Below the pieces are notes generated by a model. The model worked only from the letters and a program-made list of their open reading frames with translations. It was not told the DNA's origin and made no database searches. 64,000 bases of DNA from Lewinellaceae bacterium (GTDB lineage Bacteria; Bacteroidota; Bacteroidia; Chitinophagales; Saprospiraceae): the NCBI GenBank assembly GCA_016708875.1, contig JADJFA010000043.1, forward strand, positions 47,903 through 111,902, given 5' to 3'. The position numbers were made by a program, and so were the translations under genes. Shown here one piece after another: positions 1-8,123 of the stretch (position 1 is the stretch's first letter; the number at the start of each line of letters is the position of its first letter).

Positions 1-54
1 TTTATTGACGGCCAAACCAAGCTCTTCAAAGGCGACGTGACGCTGATACGATAA
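1..54 (+). CDS. 3' end of an unidentified CDS
   Basis: An open frame runs from the window edge for 17 codons to TAA at 52-54, ending FKGDVTLIR. A rho-independent hairpin follows about 27 nt later, which supports a real gene end. The fragment is too short to assign a family. Confidence 0.5.
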   Translation, partial: FIDGQTKLFKGDVTLIR

Positions 55-80
55 ACCTGCTCTGAATAAATAGTAATCCG

Positions 81-125
81 AAACCGCTTCTCCCCTTGTT
101 GGGGCAGAAGCGGTTTTCGTTTTTT
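81..125 (+). terminator. Rho-independent terminator
   Basis: The arms AAACCGCTTCT and AGAAGCGGTTT enclose a CCCC/GGGG inner stem and are followed by a T-rich tract. It closes the partial upstream gene. Confidence 0.8.
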
Positions 126-180
126 AACACATCCACAAATAACCAAATCCCCAAATAACCAAATCAACCGACCGTCAAAC

Positions 181-188
181 TAACTTTG
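181..188 (+). promoter_or_regulatory. Bacteroidota -7 box, near-leaderless
   Basis: TAACTTTG matches the TAnnTTTG consensus. Only 4 nt separate it from the sirtuin ATG at 193, so the transcript should start at or next to the start codon. No clear -33 TTTG is visible. Confidence 0.5.
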
Positions 189-192
189 ACCC

Positions 193-891
193 ATGAAGCA
201 AAAAATCGTGGTCCTTACAGGAGCCGGCATTAGCGCCGAAAGCGGCATCAAAACCTTCCGCGACAGCGACGGACTTTGGGAAAACCACCGCATCGAAGAC
301 GTGGCGACACCCGAAGGCTGGGCCGCCAACCCCTCGCTCGTACTGGATTTTTACAACCAGCGCCGCGCCCAACTTCTCTCAGTCGAACCCAACGACGGCC
401 ACCGCGCACTGGCAGAATTGGAGCGCCATTTTGAGGTGCAAATCATAACCCAAAATGTGGATGACCTGCACGAGCGGGCGGGCAGCACCAACGTTTTGCA
501 CCTTCACGGCCAGCTCCGGCAAGTGCGCTCCAGTCGCTATGAGCAGCTTGTTTATCCTTGGGACAAAGATCTGAATCTCGGCGATTTGTGCGAGCGCGGC
601 CACCAGTTGCGTCCCCATATCGTGTGGTTTGGGGAGGCCGTGCCGATGTTGGAACCCGCCGCAGCATTGGCTGAACAGGCTGATATTTTCCTGATCGTTG
701 GCACCTCCTTACAGGTTTACCCCGCAGCCGGCCTCATGCATTATGCCCCGCACAATATTCCGTTTTACTATGTGGATCCGCGGCCACAATTGAATTTTGA
801 ACTGAGTAACATGCCCAATCTCACCGTCATCGAAGAACCCGCGTCCACAGGGATTCGAGCGATTGAGCGATTGATTCGATTGAGCGATTGA
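193..891 (+). CDS. cobB: Sir2-family NAD-dependent deacylase (class III sirtuin, CobB-like)
   Basis: The 232-residue protein should remove acyl groups from lysines using NAD+. Visible motifs are the GAGIS nucleotide loop (10-14), QNVD (87-90), the catalytic His in HLHG (105) and GTS (170-172). Tyr54 and Arg57 in FYNQRR match the class III pair that favours succinyl/malonyl-lysine. The zinc ribbon is degenerate: between HLHG and RPHIVWFGE only one Cys (133) remains where CobB has a four-Cys site. The last dozen residues (GIRAIERLIRLSD) are encoded by GATTCGATTGAGCGATTG repeat words that also occur between genes, so the C-terminus may be repeat-derived. It is preceded by a near-leaderless promoter. 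The family call is firm; exact acyl preference is inferred. Confidence 0.92.
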   Translation: MKQKIVVLTGAGISAESGIKTFRDSDGLWENHRIEDVATPEGWAANPSLVLDFYNQRRAQLLSVEPNDGHRALAELERHFEVQIITQNVDDLHERAGSTNVLHLHGQLRQVRSSRYEQLVYPWDKDLNLGDLCERGHQLRPHIVWFGEAVPMLEPAAALAEQADIFLIVGTSLQVYPAAGLMHYAPHNIPFYYVDPRPQLNFELSNMPNLTVIEEPASTGIRAIERLIRLSD

Positions 892-905
892 GGCGGTTTT
901 CTTAA

Positions 906-1091
906 TTCTACGATGACACTTTAGCCGCGTAGCGGCCTAACGTCGGTAGAAATCGGATTCAACCGTCGATTGGGAGGTGCAGAGCACCGGAACTTTTCGC
1001 CAACTGTTCCGGTGCTCTGCACCTTACCAGCCGCACATTGCTATATTCTACCGACGTTAGGCCGCTACGCGGCTAAAGTGTCAAAGTAGAA
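906..1091. repeat. Nested palindromic element, 186 bp
   Basis: Outer arms of 46 bp (906-951 and 1046-1091) are near-perfect inverted copies beginning TTCTAC. Inside lies a second, perfect 19-bp inverted repeat, AGGTGCAGAGCACCGGAAC at 975-993 against 1006-1024. No ORF fits. It sits between the sirtuin stop and the sensor kinase. It has MITE-like size and symmetry, but no terminal duplication was seen. Confidence 0.8.
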
Positions 1092-1136
1092 CTAACCAAT
1101 AGTTTCGGAAAATACTAAATTTGGCCAATGGCTCCA

Positions 1137-1190
1137 ATCGAATCAATCCTTCAATCGAATCAATCCTTCAATCGATAAATCGAATCATTC
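1137..1190. repeat. AATCGAATCAATC word repeats
   Basis: The words AATCGAATCAATCCTTC are repeated about three times just upstream of the kinase start. Related words occur at the sirtuin 3' end, 6637-6757 and 21743-21786, so this is a dispersed spacer family. Confidence 0.7.
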
Positions 1191-1196
1191 CCCACC

Positions 1197-2582
1197 ATGC
1201 AAATCCGTACCCGGCTCACCTTGCTTTTTGTATTCATCGCTGCGGGAATCCTCGCAGGGGTGCTGTGTTCGGTTTATTTTTTGTTCAAAAAAAACACGGA
1301 GGACCTGTTTTACCAAGGGCTGGAATCGAAGGCCGAAATGACCACACAAACGGCGCTTTTCAGCGGGGTTGACCTGAGACCATTGACGACCAACTGGATA
1401 GCACCTGATGACGACACCTTGCCCTATCGGGACAATATCAGTATTTTCAACAATGCTTATGAACGAGTATTCGCCCTAAGACCCGACGCGCCTCCAGTTA
1501 CCGTGAAAGATTTGCAGGACATCTATCAAAATGATGAGACCCATTTCAGGCACTACAATTTGTTCGCATTGGGCCGCAAGGCCAACAATCTTTCTGGCGC
1601 ATCCTATGTGGTGGTGGTGGAAGGGTATTATGATCCAACGCAGTTGACTCAACTGAGTAACATCCTGATAATCAGTTTTTTTGTGGGACTTGTTTTGGTT
1701 GCTTTGGCTGGTTGGTATTATGCCGGTCAAGCGCTTGCCCCTGTTTCACGCATAGTCGAGGAAGTAGAAAGTTTGCAACCTACGGATATGGGAAAAAGAG
1801 TGGCCACTGGTGTAAATCGCGACGAGATTGGTCGCTTGGCCGAAACCTTCAACCGGCTGCTCGACCGTGTGGAACAGGCTTTCAAGATGCAGCGGATGTT
1901 CCTATCCAACGTCTCGCATGAACTCCGAAACCCATTGACGGCCATTCGTGCCCAATTGGATGTGGTACTCCAACGCGAACGCGAACCAGCTGCCTACCGT
2001 CAAGCCCTGGAGAGTGTACTTGCCGATGTTGAATCACTAAGCGAAGTGGAGGAAGAACTCCTGCAGCTAGCCCTGATCCACAATGACCCTGGCGCAATTC
2101 CTTTTACTTCTCTGCGCCTTGATGAATTACTTTGGCAAGCCAAACAACAACTCCAAAAACGCCACCCTGACTACCGCGCCGGCCTAGAATTCGGCGAAAT
2201 GCCTAGTGATGACCAGGCCCTTTTCGTCCGCGCAAACGAATCTTTGCTCCTGACAGCTTTGCTCAACCTGATGAACAATGCCTGCAAATATTCCCCCGAC
2301 CATCAAGTGCAGGTAAAGGCGAATTTTCAGGCCGATGGCTGCCATGTAGTGGAAATTTGCGACAATGGCCCTGGAATACCCCCCGAAGAACAACGGCTCA
2401 TTTTCGAGCCTTTTTTCCGCAGTCCCCGACATCTTCGGGTGAAAGGAACAGGGGTCGGACTTTCGCTGGTGCAAAGCATTCTGACGCTCCATAAAATTGG
2501 TCTTTCGGTCGAAAGTCCGTCAAAGGGCGGGGCGGTTTTCAAACTGGTTTTCCCGGGAGTGGCTTACCTTGGCGAGGCGTAA
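1197..2582 (+). CDS. Membrane sensor histidine kinase (HAMP-HisKA-HATPase)
   Basis: The 461-residue inner-membrane kinase has TM1 at about 7-30, a periplasmic sensor of about 120 residues, TM2 at about 153-175 and a HAMP linker at about 176-228. HisKA follows, with phospho-acceptor His241 in NVSHELRNPL, then an ATPase domain with N-box Asn360/361, DNGPGIP (389-395), the FEPFFR F-box and GTGVGLSL. All catalytic motifs are present. No response regulator lies beside it, so it is an orphan here and its partner is unknown. The ATG follows the AATCGAATCAATC repeats. The periplasmic sensor matches nothing I recognise. Confidence 0.93.
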   Translation: MQIRTRLTLLFVFIAAGILAGVLCSVYFLFKKNTEDLFYQGLESKAEMTTQTALFSGVDLRPLTTNWIAPDDDTLPYRDNISIFNNAYERVFALRPDAPPVTVKDLQDIYQNDETHFRHYNLFALGRKANNLSGASYVVVVEGYYDPTQLTQLSNILIISFFVGLVLVALAGWYYAGQALAPVSRIVEEVESLQPTDMGKRVATGVNRDEIGRLAETFNRLLDRVEQAFKMQRMFLSNVSHELRNPLTAIRAQLDVVLQREREPAAYRQALESVLADVESLSEVEEELLQLALIHNDPGAIPFTSLRLDELLWQAKQQLQKRHPDYRAGLEFGEMPSDDQALFVRANESLLLTALLNLMNNACKYSPDHQVQVKANFQADGCHVVEICDNGPGIPPEEQRLIFEPFFRSPRHLRVKGTGVGLSLVQSILTLHKIGLSVESPSKGGAVFKLVFPGVAYLGEA

Positions 2583-2592
2583 ACCTTAGATT

Positions 2593-2676
2593 AATGGGCC
2601 ACGGATGACACGGATTAGACACGGATTTACACAGATCAAAAAATCCGTGTCTAATCCGTGTCATGCGTGGCCCATT
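2593..2676. repeat. Hairpin of ACACGGATT words
   Basis: Arms of 36 nt (2593-2628 and 2641-2676) are inverted copies with one mismatch. Each arm is built from iterated CACGGATGA/CACGGATTA words. A sister copy is at 16057-16127. Confidence 0.85.
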
Positions 2677-2754
2677 AAACAAGTCAAACAACTTCTAACC
2701 GCAAAATCAATTCTAGAGAAACTTGAGCGGAATTTTCTGCAAAACTACTACAAC

Positions 2755-3810
2755 ATGAAGCACACCATTATCGCGTTCTGCACGCTATTTACCAGCCTCG
2801 CCTTTTCCTGCACCGCACAAACGCCCGTGAAGGAAATGCGATTTGCCAACGGGAAAATTTGCCTTTTACTCGATAGTGCTGCGGCAGGCAAAGCCATTAC
2901 ATACGATAAGATTGACGGCTATTTTGAAAAAGTGAACGTCTCGGAAATGTCTATACAGATGCGCAAGCCACTTGTAGAAGGGCAGGATCGCGCAGTTCTC
3001 CTGTCTGAATATCTACAATTTTTAAAAACGGATGTGGAGGGTTTTACTTACGATGAATCAAAATTTGTGGAAGGCGTGATGGAAAAAGTGTTCCGAACTG
3101 TCCATGAAGTTTCGCCCGATATTTTCCCCGACACGCTGCTGCTCATTAAAACGAAAGGCACACATTACGGCGAAGGGGTTTGGTACACCCGCGAGAATTG
3201 TATTGTTATCCCCGCCGACGAACTTGGGCGACGCAAAACCAACCCCTTCACGACCACTATGTACCACGAACTTTTCCACGTGTGGTCGAGGCTTAATCCT
3301 GCCAAAAGCGACCGCGCTTACCAGCTCATCGGTTTTGAAGGCCTTGGTTACGAGAACTTGATTTTACCACCAGGCATAGCTGCACGGGCATTGTACAATC
3401 CTGACGGAGTGGATTTTGCACAAAAAATTACGCTTGCTCAAGCGGATGGTTCAACCATTCATGCCGTCCCGATCATCTTTTCCAACCACCTCGGCTGGAC
3501 AGAGGAACAGAACACGTTTTTCGCCTATCTGGAATTCAATCTGTTTCAAATTGAAAAACAAGCCGATGGAAAATGGAAGGTGTTGGTAAAAGAAGACGGC
3601 TACAGCAGTGCGCTCAACATGCAGGGCCAAGCCGATTTTTTCCGCCAAATAAAGGACAATACTGGCTACATTATTCACCCCGACGAGGTGCTGGCCGACA
3701 ACTTTGCATTTATCATGCAGGAGCGCAACGGGCAGAAGGTGTCGCTCAAGTTTTCTGCGGAAGGGAAGCAATTGTTGGTGGATTTGGAAGCGGTGCTGAA
3801 GGGGAAATAA
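2755..3810 (+). CDS. Lipoprotein with HExxH zinc-metallopeptidase signature
   Basis: The ATG at 2755 is preferred because it begins a lipoprotein signal with a lipobox at LAFSC (Cys19); the frame is open further upstream only through the hairpin repeat. The mature protein contains HELFH at 171-175, a classic zinc-binding HExxH, and a later DEVLADNFAF segment with Glu311 that could supply the third ligand as in gluzincins. Length is 351 residues. The Tyr/Trp-rich stretch after HELFH and the secreted location suit a surface or periplasmic peptidase. I do not recognise the named family. Substrate is unknown, and activity is inferred from the motif only. Confidence 0.75.
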   Translation: MKHTIIAFCTLFTSLAFSCTAQTPVKEMRFANGKICLLLDSAAAGKAITYDKIDGYFEKVNVSEMSIQMRKPLVEGQDRAVLLSEYLQFLKTDVEGFTYDESKFVEGVMEKVFRTVHEVSPDIFPDTLLLIKTKGTHYGEGVWYTRENCIVIPADELGRRKTNPFTTTMYHELFHVWSRLNPAKSDRAYQLIGFEGLGYENLILPPGIAARALYNPDGVDFAQKITLAQADGSTIHAVPIIFSNHLGWTEEQNTFFAYLEFNLFQIEKQADGKWKVLVKEDGYSSALNMQGQADFFRQIKDNTGYIIHPDEVLADNFAFIMQERNGQKVSLKFSAEGKQLLVDLEAVLKGK

Positions 3811-3890
3811 GTTGTGCAAGCAATTTTACAAATGTGCGCACATGGCTTGGTCTTTGGGGCGGAGTTGTTTCAAACCAACTATTTGAGCTT

Positions 3891-6560
3891 ATGCAAAAGA
3901 CAATCTTTTTGGCTGCAATGCTTTGTAGCATTTCGGTTTTTGGGCAGAGTACTTTTCATAAAACCTATTCTGGAGTAAATTTTTCTTTTATCGCTCCAAG
4001 CTTCGTATCTCCAGTAAGTGGCGGGGGATATTTTTCGCTTTTTTCGAATAATAATGATGGATGTGCTTTTGCACGACTGGACGAAACGGGAGAAATTATT
4101 TGGCAGAAAAGGTATAAAGTCTATGATTATTTGAACCATGGCATTGAGGTAAATGGTGGTTTTTTAATTCTGGGAGATACCGCTATAAATTCGGGTAATC
4201 TTGGCTATTCTATTCTTTCAAAAATATCACATTTTGGCTCTATCATTTGGAGCAAGGTTTTACGTATACCAAACGGGAATGTTCGTTCAACCGGGCTAAT
4301 AAGTGTGCCTGGAGGCTTTCTTGTTTCAGGACAAATTGCGCTTCAAAATGACCCTCAGAATCGTACTTTCCTTACCAAGTTAAACGAAAATGGTAATACC
4401 ATTTGGAGTAAATATTATTATGAAAGTGGCATCAATAATAATTTTAAAGTTCAAAAAATTGAAGGAGATACCCTCTATGCCTGCGGGAATATCAGAGGAA
4501 ATGGCTGTTTCATCCGTATTAATTCCAATACTGGAGAACTCATTGGTTATACTACATTAGGAAAAATTTATAGTGATGATTTTTTCAGCCTAAAAGCTAC
4601 ACAAGATAACAATTTTATATTGGCCGGCTACACAACTACTACTGACAGCGAAGAGCCTCGCCCTTGGGTAATGAAAGTCAATCGGCTAGGTCAAACTATC
4701 TGGTCTAAAATCTACTACCTTCCTGGCACCAAACTCTATAGTCAGATAACAAATGCGAACGATGGCGGATTTGTCCTGGCAATGGATGGCTCCTCTTACG
4801 CAATACTACTTAAAATTGATGATTCCGGCAATCCCATTTGGGCATACAATTACGCTGCAGGGCAACAGTATGCCTCCCTTGAGAGTGTAATGTCTGTGAG
4901 TGATGGTGGATTCGTTGCTTTAGGCGGCGCAATGATTCTTAAAACAGACAATAATGGCAAAATTGCCTACGGGTGTTGCCCTCAACCCATTGATTTTCAG
5001 ATTGAGACTTTCGCTCCTCCTATTCAGCAATACCCGCTTTCTGTTTTTGATTGGATAAGTATTGCTAACTATAACACGGAAGCCCATGATGCTAATTACA
5101 CGGTGAAAGACTTTTGCGAAACTCCTATGACGAGCGTTATAGAACAGATTTTGTTATGTAAAGGCGATTCAGTAGAAATAAACGGAGTGTTCTTTCAAGC
5201 TCCTCAAGTATTGCGCGATACCATTCAAAACCTGAGTGGTGGTTGCGATACGGTGCGTGTAATAAACTTAGTTCAATTGCCATTACCATTTCGTGTTGAA
5301 TCAATTCCATTCTGTCCCGGCACATCAGTCGTTGTAAACGGAGTCACTTATTCTCAACCTGACACCTTTGCCCAAATACTACCCGCTACAGTAGGCTGCG
5401 ATACTGAGGTAGTTTATTTGCTCTATTGGAAAACCCTTCCCAAAAAATACGAAACCACAGCCTTCTGCCCAGGCGATACAGTGTTTATAAACGGAATCGG
5501 CTACCAATTCCCCGGCATCCTTCCCAATCCTGACACTTTACCAGGCTCTGCAATTGGCTGCGACACATTGCTTTACCAAGTGCTCGCCTACCCGGTGGAG
5601 CCTTCATCTGTGTCAGTCTATTGTCCGGCCGACATGATGGTAAGTACTGCCCCGTCCACGCCGCTCGTGGTCAATTATTTATTACCTTCCTCTACAAGCG
5701 ATTGTACTTGCCCAGACCTATATGTTTCCCTGACACAGGGACTTTCGTCTGGAGCGGTATTCCCGGTAGGCAATACACAGGTCTGTTATTCAGCCTATGA
5801 CATTTGCGGAGCCTCTAATGCCTGCTGTTTTGAAGTAAAAGTCGTGGAAGAAGCGGTTTGCGACGCAAAGGAATCGGGCTGCATCCAATATGAACTGTTG
5901 GGAATTTCAGTGGATGCAGGGCAGAACAAAACCTATCGGATACGCGTCACGAATGACTGTGCCAGCGCATTGAGTTACACGGCTTTTCAAGTTCCCAATG
6001 GGATAACCGCGCTTGCCCCTGCACAAAACAGCACATACACATCTCCCAACGCTATAGAATACACGGTGCGCAACCCAAACCATTCGCCCTTTCACTCCAT
6101 CCGGTTCAAACCTGTTAACAGCGGCTTAGCATCAGGGCAATCAGATGTTTTTGAATACACGCTGCCTGCTCAAGCCAGCCCGGTTTTTATCAAAGCCGCC
6201 ACAAGGCTTGCTTCGGGTGCTTTTTATGAAGCCACACTCAATACTTTTGGTTGCAGCCTTCAGGCAAATGTTATAGCAGATCGAACGTTCAATCGGCCAG
6301 TTTTTCAGCCAACCCTGCGCGTATTTCCCAACCCCAGCAGCGGCGAGCTTTTTCTTGACCTAACTGGATTGGAAAATGGAATCGCACAAGTCCGGGTATT
6401 GAATGCCCATGGACAGGAAATGGCACAAACATTACTGCCAACAGGTCAAGGAGTCCAGTTTTTCCCATTGGCTCACTCATTAACTGATGGACTTTATTTC
6501 TTCGAATTGAAGTCAGAAAATGGCGAAAGGCAGACTGCCAGGTTTGTTTTGCACCGATGA
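3891..6560 (+). CDS. Large secreted protein with T9SS type A sorting domain
   Basis: The ATG at 3891 starts a clear signal peptide (MQKTIFLAAMLCSISVFGQ). Residues of about 25-370 carry repeated blocks of the GGFLILGDT and NGNTIWSKYYY kind, typical of beta-propeller-like secreted Bacteroidota proteins. They are followed by Cys-containing repeats (VCPG/FCPGD type) and a HYR-like domain near 600-700. The last about 80 residues (VFPNPSSGELFLDL through TARFVLHR) form a T9SS type A C-terminal sorting domain. It should cross the outer membrane through the type IX system and be anchored or released at the surface. Total length is 889 residues. Function beyond adhesion or surface display cannot be told. 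Confidence 0.88.
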   Translation: MQKTIFLAAMLCSISVFGQSTFHKTYSGVNFSFIAPSFVSPVSGGGYFSLFSNNNDGCAFARLDETGEIIWQKRYKVYDYLNHGIEVNGGFLILGDTAINSGNLGYSILSKISHFGSIIWSKVLRIPNGNVRSTGLISVPGGFLVSGQIALQNDPQNRTFLTKLNENGNTIWSKYYYESGINNNFKVQKIEGDTLYACGNIRGNGCFIRINSNTGELIGYTTLGKIYSDDFFSLKATQDNNFILAGYTTTTDSEEPRPWVMKVNRLGQTIWSKIYYLPGTKLYSQITNANDGGFVLAMDGSSYAILLKIDDSGNPIWAYNYAAGQQYASLESVMSVSDGGFVALGGAMILKTDNNGKIAYGCCPQPIDFQIETFAPPIQQYPLSVFDWISIANYNTEAHDANYTVKDFCETPMTSVIEQILLCKGDSVEINGVFFQAPQVLRDTIQNLSGGCDTVRVINLVQLPLPFRVESIPFCPGTSVVVNGVTYSQPDTFAQILPATVGCDTEVVYLLYWKTLPKKYETTAFCPGDTVFINGIGYQFPGILPNPDTLPGSAIGCDTLLYQVLAYPVEPSSVSVYCPADMMVSTAPSTPLVVNYLLPSSTSDCTCPDLYVSLTQGLSSGAVFPVGNTQVCYSAYDICGASNACCFEVKVVEEAVCDAKESGCIQYELLGISVDAGQNKTYRIRVTNDCASALSYTAFQVPNGITALAPAQNSTYTSPNAIEYTVRNPNHSPFHSIRFKPVNSGLASGQSDVFEYTLPAQASPVFIKAATRLASGAFYEATLNTFGCSLQANVIADRTFNRPVFQPTLRVFPNPSSGELFLDLTGLENGIAQVRVLNAHGQEMAQTLLPTGQGVQFFPLAHSLTDGLYFFELKSENGERQTARFVLHR

Positions 6561-6582
6561 ATTAGGTCCAATCATGGCAAAA

Positions 6583-6619
6583 ACAAATCCCCAGCAATAT
6601 TACCTTGCTGGGGATTTGT
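6583..6619. terminator. Hairpin terminator between convergent genes
   Basis: A perfect 15-bp stem ACAAATCCCCAGCAA/TTGCTGGGGATTTGT has an A run before it, giving a T run on the minus strand. It lies between the plus-strand T9SS gene and the minus-strand FKBP gene and could serve both. Confidence 0.75.
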
Positions 6620-6636
6620 TATAATCTTGCTATTGA

Positions 6637-6757
6637 TTCGATTTGGGATTATTCGATTGACTCGAACAAGGTCACATTGGGTTATCCCAATCGCCTTAAT
6701 CGAGTCAATCGTCCTAATCGAATCAATCGAATAATCCCTCCAATCGAACCAATCCGC
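6637..6757. repeat. AATCGAATCAATCG word repeats, partly inverted
   Basis: Words such as GATTCGATT, AATCGAGTCAATCG and AATCGAATCAATCG fill the spacer in both orientations, allowing a long imperfect hairpin just after the FKBP stop. Same family as 1137-1190. Confidence 0.7.
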
Positions 6758-6758
6758 T

Positions 6759-7436
6759 TTACTGCGGATTCACTTTAATCAACTCCACCTCAAAAACCAA
6801 AGCAGAGTACCCTTTGATGATCGGGCCACGGCCGCGCTCGCCATACGCGAGGTTATAAGGGATGAAGAATTTGAATTTGTCGCCTTCTTTCATAAGCTGC
6901 AAACCTTCCGTCCAGCCAGGAATTACGCCATTGAGCGGGAATTTGGTGGTTTGGCCGCGATCCACTGAACTGTCGAATATCTCGCCCGTGTACATCGTAC
7001 CGTGGTAGTGCACTTCTACTTTGTCAGTTGCTAATGGAGATACCGTTCCAGTACCACGCTTCATCACTTCGTATTGCAGGCCGCTGGCGGTGGTTGTCAC
7101 ACCCGGGCGTTTTTTGTTCTCGTCCAGGAACTTGGCGTTGTTGCCTCTCCACATGCCTGTAGAGATTGACTGCTCAATCTTGGGTGCGTTTTCAGCCGTG
7201 AATTTAGTTGGTTCCCCTTTCAGCCCGGCATTCAGGGCTTCCAGAAAAAGTTTTGGGTTCAAGTCGTTGCCAAGTATGCGCTTGGCAGCAGCAGCAGCAA
7301 CAAGTCCATGGGCGTAGTTGAGACTGTCCACGGCGCCTTTTAGTTCGACCATTGCAGTTGCAGAAGGGGATGCTTTTTGGGCAAAAATGCTCGTTGCAAT
7401 AAAGACGAGCGAAAGAGCAAAAATGACTTTTTTCAT
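6759..7436 (-). CDS. Secreted FKBP-type peptidyl-prolyl isomerase
   Basis: The 225-residue protein has a Sec signal peptide (about 1-20), an N-terminal helical domain (about 25-110) like that of FkpA/Mip dimerising isomerases, and a C-terminal FKBP domain (about 118-224). The FKBP core shows VEVHYHGTMYTGEIFDSS, FPLNGVIPGW, EGLQLMKEGDKF, and FIPYNLAYGERG, which carry the usual active-site aromatics. It should catalyse proline isomerisation and act as a folding chaperone in the periplasm. It is a single gene, transcribed leftward from about 7.44 kb. Confidence 0.92.
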   Translation of the reverse strand: MKKVIFALSLVFIATSIFAQKASPSATAMVELKGAVDSLNYAHGLVAAAAAKRILGNDLNPKLFLEALNAGLKGEPTKFTAENAPKIEQSISTGMWRGNNAKFLDENKKRPGVTTTASGLQYEVMKRGTGTVSPLATDKVEVHYHGTMYTGEIFDSSVDRGQTTKFPLNGVIPGWTEGLQLMKEGDKFKFFIPYNLAYGERGRGPIIKGYSALVFEVELIKVNPQ

Positions 7437-7488
7437 GTTCTAAAAATTGAGTTAGTAGGTGAAAACCTGTTTTTGTAGTAAGTGTTTG

Positions 7489-7545
7489 CCACTAATTGCA
7501 CTAATTATCACGAATTGAATTGGTGTAAATTAGTGCAATTAGTGG
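7489..7545. repeat. Hairpin of CACTAATT words
   Basis: CCACTAATTGCACTAATT is inverted as AATTAGTGCAATTAGTGG across a short AT-rich loop, in the spacer upstream of the FKBP gene and after the SnoaL gene. Confidence 0.8.
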
Positions 7546-7556
7546 CCAAATAAAAC

Positions 7557-8027
7557 TTATGAGTTGTTCTCCGTTTTTTTCATGAATGCTTGCAAACCCT
7601 TCATCGCCGACGCACGGACCTTGTTTTTCAAAAAATCACTCCAGCCCAAAAGCAATCCAATCAAACCCAAAGATTGACGGCTCCAACGCCAAAAGTCAAA
7701 ATGATCTTTATGGCGATAAATCAGTCCGTCTTTGAATTCAAACTGCGCTTCAATGATGTTATGCACTTTCCTACCCGTTTTTGAAAATGTATACCAGGCC
7801 TCCCAATGTGCCGATCCGGTATTTCCATCAGCCTTTACGTCGCGGAACTCAATACGCAGATCCTTCCCCGCAGTCACCAACATTTTCCACATCGCGCCCG
7901 CCTCTTTGCCAGATTTCAAATCAAAAGCGGCGTCTCTAAACGTGGCCTCAGGATGATACATCGAAGCCATCGTTTTGTAGTCCTTTTGCTGGAAGGCCGT
8001 GTAGAATTTATTGATCGTTGCTTCCAT
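7557..8027 (-). CDS. SnoaL-like / NTF2-fold protein
   Basis: The 156-residue protein starts MEATINKFYTAFQQKDYKTM, the typical opening of the SnoaL/NTF2-like fold, and continues with YHPEATFRD, MWKMLV, HWEAWYTFSKTGRKVHN and FEFKDGLIYRHKDHFDFWRW. There is no signal peptide, so it is cytoplasmic. Such proteins are small isomerases, hydrolases or binding proteins; the substrate cannot be named. It lies upstream of FKBP on the same strand with a hairpin between them, so co-transcription is uncertain. Confidence 0.85.
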   Translation of the reverse strand: MEATINKFYTAFQQKDYKTMASMYHPEATFRDAAFDLKSGKEAGAMWKMLVTAGKDLRIEFRDVKADGNTGSAHWEAWYTFSKTGRKVHNIIEAQFEFKDGLIYRHKDHFDFWRWSRQSLGLIGLLLGWSDFLKNKVRASAMKGLQAFMKKTENNS

Positions 8028-8030
8028 TTT

Positions 8031-8123
8031 ATGAAGTGATAAAGTGATGGCGTGATAAAGTGATGGGGCGATGAAGTAATCGAGTGCAAATCACTTCATC
8101 ACTCCATCACTTTATCACTTCAT
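8031..8123. repeat. Hairpin of GTGATAAA words overlapping the secA stop
   Basis: ATGAAGTGATAAAGTGATGG at 8031-8050 is repeated inverted at 8104-8123. The right arm contains the secA stop codon (8120-8122), so the element abuts or created the gene end. Confidence 0.8.
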
